This document shows positions 26,398 to 35,070 of a stretch of 64,000 nucleotides of DNA, in pieces. Position 1 is the first letter of the stretch. Each line of letters begins with the position of its first letter. The notes under the pieces were generated by a model. It had not been told where the DNA came from. It saw only the letters and a list, made by a program, of their open reading frames with translations, and did no database searches. Origin of the DNA: Umezawaea tangerina (lineage in GTDB: Bacteria > Actinomycetota > Actinomycetes > Mycobacteriales > Pseudonocardiaceae); contig NZ_PVTF01000011.1 in the NCBI RefSeq assembly GCF_003002815.1, forward strand, positions 124,001-188,000. The letters run 5' to 3'. Both the position numbers and the translations under genes were made by a program.

Positions 26398-27365
26398 CAG
26401 TCCTCCTTCCCCGCGGCGCGGCGCAGCACGGCGATCTGGGCCAGTCCCACCACGAGCATGATCAGGAACAGGGCCGTCGACGCCGCGGAGGCGAGCGCGG
26501 GTCGGTTCATCTGCCCCTGCTGGGTCCAGATGTAGTACTCGGGCAGGTACGTCGAGCCCTCGGGTCCGCCGCTGGTCATCACGAACAGCAGGCCGAACAT
26601 CGAGGTGAGCATGCCGATCATGGTGGTGATGAAGACGAACTGGATCGTGCGGGACAGGCCGGGGACGATCACGTGCCGGATGGTCTGGGGCAGCGAGGCA
26701 CCGTCCACTTTGGCCGCGTCGAGCAGCGAGGAGTCGAGGGTGGCGAACCCGGCCAGGAAGACGACCAGCGCCATGCCGAAGGTGGCCCAGACGTGCACGC
26801 CGACGACGGCGAAGATGGCCACGTCGGGGTCGCCGAGCCAGTCCACCGGTCCGATGCCCAGGCCGCCGAGCAGCGAGTTGAGCGGACCGTCGTAGGCCAG
26901 CAGCAGGGTGAAGATCGCCCCGACGATCACCGGGGAGAGCACGGCGGGGAAGAAGTAGACGCCGCGGTAGAGCCGGTGCCCCGGCACCTTCAGGTGGATG
27001 AACGTGGCCAGCAGGCCGGGGATCGCGACGGCGACCGGGAGGAGCAGCACGAGCAGGCCGACGTTGCCCAGCGCCGTGCGGAAGAGCGGGTCGTCGAGGA
27101 GCGTGAGGTAGTTGTCGAGGCCGACCGCCGTGCCGTTGCGGTCGCCGTCGCCGGTGAACGAGAAGTTGATCCCCAGCAGCAGCGGCCACAACCGCAGCAC
27201 CACGATGACCAGGACGGCCGGTGCCACGAGGACGAGCGGCGCCAGGCGCTCCGCCCGCGACCCGACGCGGTTGCGCCGGGGCGGGGCGGTGGCCTGCGGT
27301 CGGACACCCGTGGTCGGGGCGGCCAGACCGCTGGGCGACAAGGACGGTGGGGCCACGTCGGTCAT
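26397..27365 (-). CDS. Carbohydrate ABC transporter permease, MalF type
   Basis: 322 residues; a basic N-terminal tail (RRNRVGSRAERL) then six membrane segments. The CUT1 loop is LLDAAKVDGASLPQTIRHVIVP. The start overlaps the binding-protein stop by 4 bp (ATGA), and its own stop overlaps the next permease start, so the three transporter genes are translationally coupled. Confidence 0.9.
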   Translation of the reverse strand: MTDVAPPSLSPSGLAAPTTGVRPQATAPPRRNRVGSRAERLAPLVLVAPAVLVIVVLRLWPLLLGINFSFTGDGDRNGTAVGLDNYLTLLDDPLFRTALGNVGLLVLLLPVAVAIPGLLATFIHLKVPGHRLYRGVYFFPAVLSPVIVGAIFTLLLAYDGPLNSLLGGLGIGPVDWLGDPDVAIFAVVGVHVWATFGMALVVFLAGFATLDSSLLDAAKVDGASLPQTIRHVIVPGLSRTIQFVFITTMIGMLTSMFGLLFVMTSGGPEGSTYLPEYYIWTQQGQMNRPALASAASTALFLIMLVVGLAQIAVLRRAAGKED

Positions 27366-28633
27366 CCCGTCGTGTCGGAGGCGGCCAGCTGCGCCACCGC
27401 GTCGTCGACGGTGGTCGACCCGCTGAGCAGCTGCTGGGAGAGCCTGCCCATGAGGTCCAGCGTCTTCGACGACAGCGCGACGTGCAGGGCAGGCTTGCCC
27501 GCCTTGACCTCTGAGACGATGGTCTTGACGGACGGGCCGCCCGCGGACACGTCGATCGAGGTGTCGGAGGTGATGGCGCCCCCGTCGGCGTAGAAGGTCT
27601 TCAGGGCGTCGGTCGAGGTCAGCGAGCGCACCAGGTCCGCGGCCAGCTTCGGGTCCTTGGTCCACTTGGCGACCGCGTAGCCGATGCCGCCGTCGTAGGG
27701 CAGGCTCGGCGTCGCCGCGGTGTTGACCACGGGCGCCTGCATGACGCCGATCTTGTCCGGGGCGATGAACTCGGCGAAGTCCTTCCAGTGCCCCACGTCC
27801 GACATCAGGCCGATGACGTTGGCGGCCTTGCCGGACTGGAACAGCGCGAACTCGTCGTTGAACATCGCGGTCGAGTTGACGCCGTCGTTGTTCAGGCCGG
27901 AGTCGCCCGCTTCCTTCCAGAGCTCGAAGATCCGCTTCACGTCCGGCGAGGTCCAGTTCCGCTTGCCCGCGACCCAGTCGTCGTACTCCTGCGCGGTCAG
28001 CGTCGCCGATCCCATGGCGGACAGGAAGAACTGGATGCCGTAGCCCTCCTTGTTGCCGAGGGCGAAGCACTTCGCGCCGGTCTTCTCGGTGATGGTGCCG
28101 CAGTTCTTGACGAAGTCGGCCCAGGTCTTGGCCGGGGCGTCCGGGTTCAGGCCCGCCTTCTGGTAGAGGTCCTTGTTGTAGTAGAACGGATGCCCCTGCA
28201 GGGTGACCGGTGCGGCGTAGACCTTCCCGGCCTTGCTGAACGCCTCCCAGCCCGCCAGCCGCTGCCTGTCCTCGGCGACGTAGGAGTCCAGCGGGGCGAG
28301 GGCGTCGGACCGGTCGCGGATCTGCCCGCCGCCGTTGAAGAGGATGACGTCGGGCCCCTTGCCGGACTGGATGGCCGTCCCGAGCAGCGTGTAGTACTGG
28401 TCGAACGGCTGGGCCACGAACTGCACGTCCACACCGGGGTGCTTCTTGGCGAAGTCGGCCTTGGCCTTCTCGACGTAGCCCGCCGCCTTCGCGTCACCGG
28501 ACTTCCAGTCCCAGACCACGAGCTTGTCGCCCGATCCGCCCGCCGGAGAACCCGGTCCGGCGGCACTGCCGCAACCCGCGGTCGCCATCAACCCCGCGAC
28601 CAGGACTGCGGACCACAGTGTGCGCTGCTTCAT
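27362..28633 (-). CDS. Extracellular solute-binding lipoprotein, CUT1 family
   Basis: 423 residues. Signal peptide and lipobox with Cys21 (ATAGCGSA). The fold is SBP_bac_1: LVVWDWKSGDAK near the start, KGPDVILFNGG, and YYNKDLYQKAGLNPDAPAKT. It is first in a five-gene operon with two permeases, an enolase-superfamily enzyme and the mutarotase. It is divergent from a GntR regulator over 142 bp. The substrate is probably a mono- or oligosaccharide containing a 6-deoxyhexose, by context. Confidence 0.88.
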   Translation of the reverse strand: MKQRTLWSAVLVAGLMATAGCGSAAGPGSPAGGSGDKLVVWDWKSGDAKAAGYVEKAKADFAKKHPGVDVQFVAQPFDQYYTLLGTAIQSGKGPDVILFNGGGQIRDRSDALAPLDSYVAEDRQRLAGWEAFSKAGKVYAAPVTLQGHPFYYNKDLYQKAGLNPDAPAKTWADFVKNCGTITEKTGAKCFALGNKEGYGIQFFLSAMGSATLTAQEYDDWVAGKRNWTSPDVKRIFELWKEAGDSGLNNDGVNSTAMFNDEFALFQSGKAANVIGLMSDVGHWKDFAEFIAPDKIGVMQAPVVNTAATPSLPYDGGIGYAVAKWTKDPKLAADLVRSLTSTDALKTFYADGGAITSDTSIDVSAGGPSVKTIVSEVKAGKPALHVALSSKTLDLMGRLSQQLLSGSTTVDDAVAQLAASDTTG

Positions 28634-28699
28634 TGCCGGCTCACTTCCCGAGAGGGTGTCGGGCGGTGGAGGGCCCGACGAGGTGCGGTGAACATAATT

Positions 28700-28714
28700 C
28701 GTATGACGTATGAC
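28700..28714. promoter_or_regulatory. Tandem CGTATGA repeats, candidate GntR operator
   Basis: CGTATGACGTATGACG, two head-to-tail 7-bp units in the divergent promoter between the CUT1 operon and the second GntR gene. The string TCGTATGACGT matches ten of eleven positions of the FadR-type consensus TNGTNNNACNA. It lies 62 bp before the regulator start and 67 bp from the binding-protein start. Confidence 0.5.
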
Positions 28715-28775
28715 GTCAACCGGCAGGAGTCAGTACACTCGCCGCACACCGAGGTGTGGACGAACCGGAGGACCG

Positions 28776-29537
28776 ATGAAGGCGCCAGGCAAAGAACCGA
28801 CCACCGCCCCGAGCTGGGCACGTCGGCCCGCGAACCTGGCCAGCGCGGTCACCGCCGAGCTCGTGGGGCGCATCGTGCGCGGCGACCACCCCGCCGGGAC
28901 GTCGCTGCCGCCGGAGCCCGCGCTGTGCGAGGCCTTCTCGGTGAGCAGGACGGTCGTCCGCGAGGCCGTGAAGGTCCTCCAGGAGAAGGGGATGGTCCAG
29001 GTGCGCCAGGGCGCGGGCACGCAGGTCACCCCGCAGGCGATGTGGAACACCCTCGACGAGGTGGTGCTCGGGGCCGTCGTCGCGGAGGACGAGACCCTGG
29101 GGGTGCTGGACGACCTGGTGGTCACCCGCCGGCTGCTCGAGTCGGACATGGCGCACGTCGCCGCCCGCACCGCCGACCAGGCCACCGTCGACGCGCTGCG
29201 CGCGCTCGTGGACCGCATGGACGAGCTGGTGGAGGACCCGCTCGCCTACCGCGAGCAGGACCGGCTCTTCCACGACACGGTCATGCGGACCTCCGGCAAC
29301 CGCATCGCCAGGGGGGTGGTGCGCGCGCTGGAGAGCCAGGTCGGCAACACGGCCCGCTACATGGGCCGGACCGACCGGGACCTGTGCGCGGCCTCCAACC
29401 AGGGGCACCGCCGCATCTACGAGCGGATCGCGGCGCGGGACCCGGCGGGTGCCGCCGAGGCCATGTCGACCCACATCACCGAGGCCTGGCTCGTCCGCCG
29501 CAGCGACGCGGGGGAACCGGGCCGCCTCGAACGCTAG
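28776..29537 (+). CDS. GntR-family (FadR subfamily) regulator of the second sugar operon
   Basis: 253 residues; GGAGG just before the ATG. The winged helix has LPPEPALCEAFSVSRTVVREAVKVL and VRQGAGTQVTP; the FCD domain has TRRLLESDMAHVAA, DRLFHDTVMRTSGN and GHRRIYERIAARD. It differs in sequence from the first GntR protein and has its own candidate operator. It lies between the divergent CUT1 operon and the forward fucose-oxidation operon (86 bp before the SDR), so it could control both. Confidence 0.9.
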   Translation: MKAPGKEPTTAPSWARRPANLASAVTAELVGRIVRGDHPAGTSLPPEPALCEAFSVSRTVVREAVKVLQEKGMVQVRQGAGTQVTPQAMWNTLDEVVLGAVVAEDETLGVLDDLVVTRRLLESDMAHVAARTADQATVDALRALVDRMDELVEDPLAYREQDRLFHDTVMRTSGNRIARGVVRALESQVGNTARYMGRTDRDLCAASNQGHRRIYERIAARDPAGAAEAMSTHITEAWLVRRSDAGEPGRLER

Positions 29538-29623
29538 GCCCCCAGACCGGTCGGCGGACAAAGGTCCCGCCGACGCGGACCACACCGGCAGGTCGAACGA
29601 AGCGGACGAACGGAGCGGACTCC

Positions 29624-30376
29624 ATGGGTGAACTCGACGGACTGGTGGCACTGGTCACCGGCGGCGGCTCGGGCATCGGACGCAGCACGGCCGAGCTGCT
29701 GGCCGAGCGCGGGGCGCGGGTCGCCGTGCTCGACCTGGCGGCGGACGACCTGCCGGAGGGCGTGCTGCACGTCCGGGCCGACGTCACCGACGACGGGAGC
29801 GTCCGCGCCGCCGTGGAGACCGTGGTCGGCCACTTCGGCGGCCTCGACATCGTGGTCAACAACGCGGGCATCGGGGCGCAGGGCGACGTGACCGCCGCGA
29901 CCGACGACGAGTGGCTCCGGGTGTACGACGTCAACGTCGTGGGGATGGCCAGGGTGACCCGCGCCTGCCTGCCGCACCTGAGGAGGTCCAGCGCCGCCGC
30001 CATCGTGAACACCGGCTCGATCGCGGCCACCGCGGGCCTGCCGCAGCGGGCGGTCTACTCGGCGAGCAAGGGCGCGGTGCACGCGATGACCCGCGCGCTC
30101 GCCGCCGACCACGTGCGGGAGGGCATCCGGGTCAACGCCGTCGCCCCCGGCACCGCCGACACGCCGTGGGTGCGCAGGCTCCTCGACTCGGCACCGGATC
30201 CGCGGGCCGAGCGCGCCGCGCTGGAGGCGCGGCAGCCGCACGGCCGCCTGGTCACCGCCCAGGAGATCGCCGCCGCGATCGCGTACCTCGCGAGCCCGTC
30301 GTCCGGCTCGACCACGGGTACCGTGCTCGCCGTCGACGGCGGCATGGACGCGCTCCGGCTGCGTCCCCGCACCTGA
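29624..30376 (+). CDS. SDR dehydrogenase, probable 2-keto-3-deoxy-L-fuconate 4-dehydrogenase
   Basis: 250 residues, classical short-chain dehydrogenase. The cofactor loop is TGGGSGIG near residue 12, NNAG follows near residue 88, the catalytic Ser is in NTGSIAA and the Tyr-Lys pair is YSASK. An Asp at the end of the second strand (VLDLAADDL) indicates NAD preference. In the L-fucose oxidative route an SDR oxidises 2-keto-3-deoxy-L-fuconate at C4. Co-location with the FAH-family hydrolase that uses the diketo product supports this. An alternative is L-fucose 1-dehydrogenase, but the aldo-keto reductase next door fits that better. Confidence 0.75.
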   Translation: MGELDGLVALVTGGGSGIGRSTAELLAERGARVAVLDLAADDLPEGVLHVRADVTDDGSVRAAVETVVGHFGGLDIVVNNAGIGAQGDVTAATDDEWLRVYDVNVVGMARVTRACLPHLRRSSAAAIVNTGSIAATAGLPQRAVYSASKGAVHAMTRALAADHVREGIRVNAVAPGTADTPWVRRLLDSAPDPRAERAALEARQPHGRLVTAQEIAAAIAYLASPSSGSTTGTVLAVDGGMDALRLRPRT

Positions 30377-30393
30377 CCGGGAGGCGAGCGACC

Positions 30394-31359
30394 ATGACGA
30401 CCGACCCCCTGCCGCGGCTGGGACTGGGCACCTCCCCGCTGGGCAACCTCTACACCGCCGTGACCGACGACCAGGCCCGCGCCGTGGTCGACGCCGCGTG
30501 GGACGAGGGTGTGCGCACCTTCGACACCGCTCCCCACTACGGGCTGGGGCTGGCCGAACAGCGCCTCGGCGCGGCGCTGGCGGACCGACCGCGCTCGGAG
30601 TACGTGCTGTCCACCAAGGTGGGACGGCTGCTGGTGCCCGACCCGTCCGGGGCCGGGCGCCTGGACGACGACGGGTTCGTGGTCCCGGCCACCCTGCGCC
30701 GCGTGTGGGACTTCAGCGCGGACGGGGTGCGGCGCTCGCTGGAGTCCTCGCTGAGCCGCCTCGGGCTCGACCGGGTGGACGTGGTCTACGTGCACGACCC
30801 GGACGGCCACGCCGACCAGGCGGTGGCCGAGGCGGTGCCCGCGCTCGTGGAGCTGCGCGAGCAGGGGGTGTTGGGGGCCGTGGGCGTCGGGATGAACCAG
30901 TGGCAGCTGCCCGCCCGGTTCGTGCGGGAGTCCGATGTGGACGTCGTCATGCTCGCGGGTCGCTACACGCTGCTGGAGCAGCCCGCGCTGGCCGAGTTCC
31001 TGCCGCTGTGCGCCGAACGCGGGGTCGACGTCGTCATCGCCGGGCTGTTCAACTCCGGGCTGCTGGCCCGCCACGACGTCCCGGACGACGCCACCCACGA
31101 CTACCGGGCGGCGCCCGCCGGGCTGGTCGACCGCGCCCGGCGGATCGCCGCGGTCTGCGCCCGGCACGGCACGACCCTGCCCGCCGCCGCGCTGTGGTTC
31201 CCCTTCGGGCACCCGGCGGTGACCGGCGCCGTCGTCGGGGCTCGCACCGCTCAGGAGATCCGGGCGAACGTCGCCGCGCTCACCACCCCACCACCCGCCG
31301 GGCTGTGGGCGGACCTGCGCGCCGAGGGCCTGCTCGCGGCGGGCGCGCCTACCCCCTGA
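30394..31359 (+). CDS. Aldo-keto reductase, probable L-fucose (aldose) 1-dehydrogenase
   Basis: 321 residues. AKR features: RLGLGTSPLGNLY at the start, the catalytic Asp/Tyr region FDTAPHYGLGLAEQRLG near residue 47, Lys in STKVGRLL, and VYVHDPD in place of the usual HxPD. This matches the bacterial L-fucose dehydrogenase / D-threo-aldose 1-dehydrogenase branch rather than reductive AKRs. It would oxidise the sugar at C1 to the lactone, the substrate of the lactonase three genes on. GGGAGG precedes the ATG; the SDR stop is 17 bp upstream. Confidence 0.8.
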   Translation: MTTDPLPRLGLGTSPLGNLYTAVTDDQARAVVDAAWDEGVRTFDTAPHYGLGLAEQRLGAALADRPRSEYVLSTKVGRLLVPDPSGAGRLDDDGFVVPATLRRVWDFSADGVRRSLESSLSRLGLDRVDVVYVHDPDGHADQAVAEAVPALVELREQGVLGAVGVGMNQWQLPARFVRESDVDVVMLAGRYTLLEQPALAEFLPLCAERGVDVVIAGLFNSGLLARHDVPDDATHDYRAAPAGLVDRARRIAAVCARHGTTLPAAALWFPFGHPAVTGAVVGARTAQEIRANVAALTTPPPAGLWADLRAEGLLAAGAPTP

Positions 31360-31409
31360 CCACACCCGGCGACGACCCGAACAGCTTCGACACGGATGAG
31401 GAGCGCGGA

Positions 31410-32255
31410 ATGCGACTGCTGCGAGTTGGAGACCCCGGTTCGGAGGTCCCCGTCGTGCTGGACGAGTACGGTCGGGCCAGGGACCTGCGGCCGGTCACGG
31501 CCGGGATCGGCGGCGACTTCCTCGCCGACGACGGCGTGCGCCGGGTGCGCGACGCGCTGGACGGCCTGCCCGCGTTGGACATCACCGGGATGCGGGTCGG
31601 CGCTCCAGTCTCCCGCCCCGGCGCCCTGGTGTGCATCGGGCTCAACTACTCCGACCACGCCGCCGAGACGGGGGCGCGGCCACCCGCCGAGCCCGTCGTG
31701 TTCATGAAGGCCACCAACACCGTCGTCGGACCGGACGACACCGTGCTGATCCCCAGGACGAGCACGACCACCGACTACGAGGTGGAGCTGGCGGTCGTGC
31801 TGGGAGCGACCGCCCGCTACCTGGACAGCCCGGACGACGCGGCGGCGGTCATCGCGGGCTACGCGATCTCCAACGACGTCAGCGAACGCGACTTCCAGCT
31901 CGAACGCGGCGGCCAGTGGACCAAGGGCAAGTCCTGCGAGACGTTCAACCCGCTGGGGCCGTGGCTGGTCACCGCCGACGAGGTCGGCGACCCGCAGTCC
32001 CTCGGGCTGCGGCTGAGCGTCAACGGCGAGCCGAGGCAGGACGGCAACACGAAGAACATGCTGTTTGGCGTCCACCACGTCATCTGGTACCTCAGCCAGT
32101 TCATGGTCCTCGAACCCGGCGACGTGGTGAACACCGGCACGCCCGCCGGGGTGGGGCTCGGCGTCAACGACTTCGGCTACCTGCGCGAGGGCGACGTCGT
32201 CGAGCTGGGCATCGACCGCCTCGGCGGCCAGCGGCAGCGGATCGGGCAGGCGTGA
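31410..32255 (+). CDS. FAH-family hydrolase, probable 2,4-diketo-3-deoxy-L-fuconate hydrolase
   Basis: 281 residues of the fumarylacetoacetate hydrolase family. Signature elements: IGLNYSDHAAETG near residue 74, FMKATNTVVGP, the metal-binding DYEVELAVVLG with Glu pair, YAISNDVSERDFQ, and GDVVNTGTPAGVGLG. Members next to L-fucose or L-rhamnose dehydrogenases cleave 2,4-diketo-3-deoxy acids to pyruvate and L-lactate. The start at 31410 has GAGGAGCG upstream. Its stop overlaps the lactonase GTG (GTGA), so the two are coupled. Confidence 0.85.
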   Translation: MRLLRVGDPGSEVPVVLDEYGRARDLRPVTAGIGGDFLADDGVRRVRDALDGLPALDITGMRVGAPVSRPGALVCIGLNYSDHAAETGARPPAEPVVFMKATNTVVGPDDTVLIPRTSTTTDYEVELAVVLGATARYLDSPDDAAAVIAGYAISNDVSERDFQLERGGQWTKGKSCETFNPLGPWLVTADEVGDPQSLGLRLSVNGEPRQDGNTKNMLFGVHHVIWYLSQFMVLEPGDVVNTGTPAGVGLGVNDFGYLREGDVVELGIDRLGGQRQRIGQA

Positions 32256-33103
32256 CCGCGGTGCGCCGGATCGACGCCCACCAGCACCTGTGGGACCTCG
32301 CCGCCCGGCCGCAGGACTGGCTGGCCGGGCTGGAGCCCATCCGCCGCGACTTCCACGAGGCCGACCTGCGCGCGGCGACCGGTGCCGCGGGCATCGACGC
32401 CACCGTCCTGGTCCAGGTCCTCCCCGACGTCGAGGAGACGGCGGAGTTCCTGGCCCTGGCGGGGGAGTCCGACCTGATCTCGGGAGTCGTGGGGTGGGTC
32501 GACCTCACCGCGCCCGACGTCGCCGAGCAGCTGGACCGGCTGCGCCGAGGGCCCGGCGGCGACCGGCTGGTCGGCGTCCGGCACCTGGTGGAGCCCGAGC
32601 CGGACCCGGAGTGGCTGACGCGCCCCGACGTGCTCGCCGGACTGCGCGCGGTGCGCGACGCCGGGCTCGTCTACGACGTGCTGACCCGCCCCCACCAGCT
32701 GCCCGCGGTCGTGGCGGTGGCGAAGGCGTTGCCGGACCTGGCTTTCGTGCTGGACCACCTGTCCAAACCGGACATCGCGGGTCGGGTGCTCGAACCGTGG
32801 GCGGCCCGGCTGGCGGAGCTCGGCGCCCTGCCCAACGTGGTCGCGAAGGTGTCCGGTCTGGTGACCGAGGCGGGGCCGCGGTGGACGGTGGACGACCTGC
32901 GGCCGTTCGTCGACGTCGCGCTGGAGGAGTTCGGCCCGTCCCGGCTGATGGTCGGCACCGACTGGCCGGTGTGCCTGCTCGCCGCGTCCTACGCCGAGGT
33001 CCTCGACTCCGCCCGGCGGATGACCGACGACCTGACCGCCGCCGAGCGGGACCAGGTCTTCGGCGGCACCGCCACCCGCGTCTACCGGTTGGAGGACCGC
33101 TGA
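32252..33103 (+). CDS. Amidohydrolase-2 family L-fuconolactonase
   Basis: 283 residues from a GTG. Metal and active-site residues of the COG3618 lactonase group: RIDAHQHLWD (HxH) at the start, VGVRHLVEPEPD with the His, FVLDHLSKPDI, and GTDWPVC near the C-terminus. These enzymes open L-fucono- or L-rhamnono-lactones. Its place directly after the diketo-acid hydrolase and in an operon with an aldose dehydrogenase supports L-fucono-1,5-lactone. Its stop shares one base with the LarA start (TGATG). Confidence 0.85.
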   Translation: MTAVRRIDAHQHLWDLAARPQDWLAGLEPIRRDFHEADLRAATGAAGIDATVLVQVLPDVEETAEFLALAGESDLISGVVGWVDLTAPDVAEQLDRLRRGPGGDRLVGVRHLVEPEPDPEWLTRPDVLAGLRAVRDAGLVYDVLTRPHQLPAVVAVAKALPDLAFVLDHLSKPDIAGRVLEPWAARLAELGALPNVVAKVSGLVTEAGPRWTVDDLRPFVDVALEEFGPSRLMVGTDWPVCLLAASYAEVLDSARRMTDDLTAAERDQVFGGTATRVYRLEDR

Positions 33104-34374
33104 TGGACACCGTGCGCCTCGCCTACGGGGAGACGGGCCTCGACCTGCGCTTCGACCCCGCGGTCACCACCATCGTGACACCCCGGCACCACCAGGCCGC
33201 CGAACCGCCGCGGGAGCTCCTGCGGCGGGCGCTGCGGTCACCGGTCGCGGGCCCACCGCTGCGGGAGCGCGTGCGGCGCGGCCAGACCGTGGCGATCTCC
33301 GCCTGCGACATCACCCGTCCGCAGCCGCGCGAGCTGATGATCCCGGCGATCCTGGAGGAGCTCGACGGGCTGGTCGACCCCGGCGACGTCGTGGTGCTGG
33401 TCGCGACCGGCACCCACCGGGGCAACTCCGAGGCCGAGCTGCGCGCGATGTTCGGCGACGAGGTGGTCGACGCGGTGCGGATCGTCAACCACGACTCCCG
33501 CGACCGCGCGAGCCTGACGTGGCTGGGCGAGTTCGGCGCGGGCGTCCCGGTGTGGCTCAACAGCGAGTGGGTCGACGCGGACGTGCGCATCACCACCGGG
33601 TTCGTCGAACCGCACTTCTTCGCGGGGTTCTCCGGCGGCCCGAAGCTGGTCGCCCCCGGCCTCGCCGCGCTGGAGACGGTGCTGGTGCTGCACGACGCGC
33701 GCCGGATCGGCCACCCGCGCGCGACGTGGGGGATCATCGAGGGCAACCCGGTCCACGACGACGTGCGCGCCATCGCGGAGGCCACCGGCGTGACCTTCGG
33801 CTTCGACGTGGTGCTGAACCAGGACAAGGAGGTCGTCGCCGCGTTCGGCGGGGACATCCTCGCGATGCACGCCGAGGCCGTGCGCACGGCCCGCGAGGTC
33901 GCCATGCGGCCGGTGCCGCGGCTGTTCGACGTGGTCGTGACCACCAACTCCGGCTACCCGCTCGACCAGAACCTCTACCAGTCGGTGAAGGGCATGTCCG
34001 CGGCCTACCGGGTGGCCAAGCCCGGCGGTGTGATCGTCTGCGCGGCCGAGTGCCGCGACGGCTTCCCCGACCACGGCTCCTACCGCGAGGTCCTGGCCTC
34101 CGCCGACTCGCCCGCGGCGCTGCTGGCGGAGATCTCCGCGCGCACGGTCACCGTGCCGGACCAGTGGCAGGTGCAGATCCAGGCGCGCATCCAGAACGAC
34201 TGCCGCGTGGTCGTGCACACCTCGCACCTCAGCGACGCCGAGCTGGCGACCGCGCACCTGCGGCAGACCGCGGACGTCTCGGCCACCGTGGCCGAGGCCC
34301 TGGCCGCGGCCGGTCCGGGGGCCCGCCTGTGCGTGCTCCCCGAGGGCCCGCAAACGATCCCGTACGTCGCCTGA
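33103..34374 (+). CDS. larA: LarA-type nickel-pincer racemase (lactate racemase or sugar-acid epimerase)
   Basis: 423 residues. All key residues of Lactiplantibacillus LarA are present with a constant offset of three: His105 (ATGTHRG), His171 and Lys181 (EPHFFAGFSGGPK), and His197 (VLVLHDARRIGH), matching His108, His174, Lys184 and His200. The lysine carries the pincer nucleotide covalently and His197 binds nickel. The DITRPQP segment is also conserved. The start overlaps the lactonase stop by one base. L-lactate, made by the hydrolase two genes upstream, is the obvious substrate. The wider LarA family also includes 2-epimerases of sugar acids, so an aldonate epimerase is an alternative. Confidence 0.88.
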   Translation: MDTVRLAYGETGLDLRFDPAVTTIVTPRHHQAAEPPRELLRRALRSPVAGPPLRERVRRGQTVAISACDITRPQPRELMIPAILEELDGLVDPGDVVVLVATGTHRGNSEAELRAMFGDEVVDAVRIVNHDSRDRASLTWLGEFGAGVPVWLNSEWVDADVRITTGFVEPHFFAGFSGGPKLVAPGLAALETVLVLHDARRIGHPRATWGIIEGNPVHDDVRAIAEATGVTFGFDVVLNQDKEVVAAFGGDILAMHAEAVRTAREVAMRPVPRLFDVVVTTNSGYPLDQNLYQSVKGMSAAYRVAKPGGVIVCAAECRDGFPDHGSYREVLASADSPAALLAEISARTVTVPDQWQVQIQARIQNDCRVVVHTSHLSDAELATAHLRQTADVSATVAEALAAAGPGARLCVLPEGPQTIPYVA

Positions 34375-34386
34375 GGAGGAACCGGC

Positions 34387-35070
34387 ATGGTTGGACAGGA
34401 CGCGGTCGACCTCGGGTTCGCCAGGGTCGACGTCGACCGCGAAGCCCGCCAGGGGCTGCCCGAGGTGGTCTACGGCACCGGCAAGACACCGGGCCAGGTC
34501 GTCGAGATCGTGCGGACCCTGTTGCGGCACAACGACGGTCCCGTGCTCGTCACCCGCGTGGACCCGACCGCGGCGACCTCCGTGCTGCGGGCCGTCCCGG
34601 CGGGCGAGTACGACAGCGGGGCGCGGTTGCTGGTGTGGCGCCCGGCCGCGCCGACGGGGTTCAGCGTGGTCGTGGCCGCCGCGGGCACCGCCGACCGGCC
34701 GGTGGCCCACGAGGCGGCCGCCGTGGCCACCGCGGTGGGGATCGGCGTCACCACCGTCACCGACGTCGGCGTGGCGGGTCTGCACCGGCTGCTCGCCGAA
34801 CGGGACCGGTTGCGCGCCGCGGACACCGTCATCGTCGTCGCGGGGATGGAGGGAGCGCTGGCGAGCGCGGTCGGCGGCCTGGTCGCGTGCCCGGTGGTCG
34901 CCGTGCCGACGTCCACCGGCTACGGCGCGGGCTTGGAGGGCATCACGGCGCTGCTGGCGATGCACGCGTCCTGCGCGGCGGGCATCACGGTGGTGAACAT
35001 CGACTCCGGGTTCGGGGCGGCGATGGCCGCGTTCCGGCTGTCCCGCGTGGCGCGCCGGGGGACGACGTGA
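34387..35070 (+). CDS. larB: LarB, nicotinate-adenine dinucleotide carboxylase/hydrolase of pincer cofactor synthesis
   Basis: 227 residues. The C-terminal half is PurE-like, with VAGMEGALASAVGGL, PTSTGYGAG and the conserved HASCAAGITVVNID holding Cys196, the residue thought to attach NaAD covalently. The N-terminal DLGFARVDVDREARQG and VVYGTGKTP are also LarB hallmarks. GAGGAA precedes the ATG. It is 12 bp after larA and overlaps larC by 4 bp. It makes the first pincer intermediate from NaAD. Confidence 0.92.
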   Translation: MVGQDAVDLGFARVDVDREARQGLPEVVYGTGKTPGQVVEIVRTLLRHNDGPVLVTRVDPTAATSVLRAVPAGEYDSGARLLVWRPAAPTGFSVVVAAAGTADRPVAHEAAAVATAVGIGVTTVTDVGVAGLHRLLAERDRLRAADTVIVVAGMEGALASAVGGLVACPVVAVPTSTGYGAGLEGITALLAMHASCAAGITVVNIDSGFGAAMAAFRLSRVARRGTT

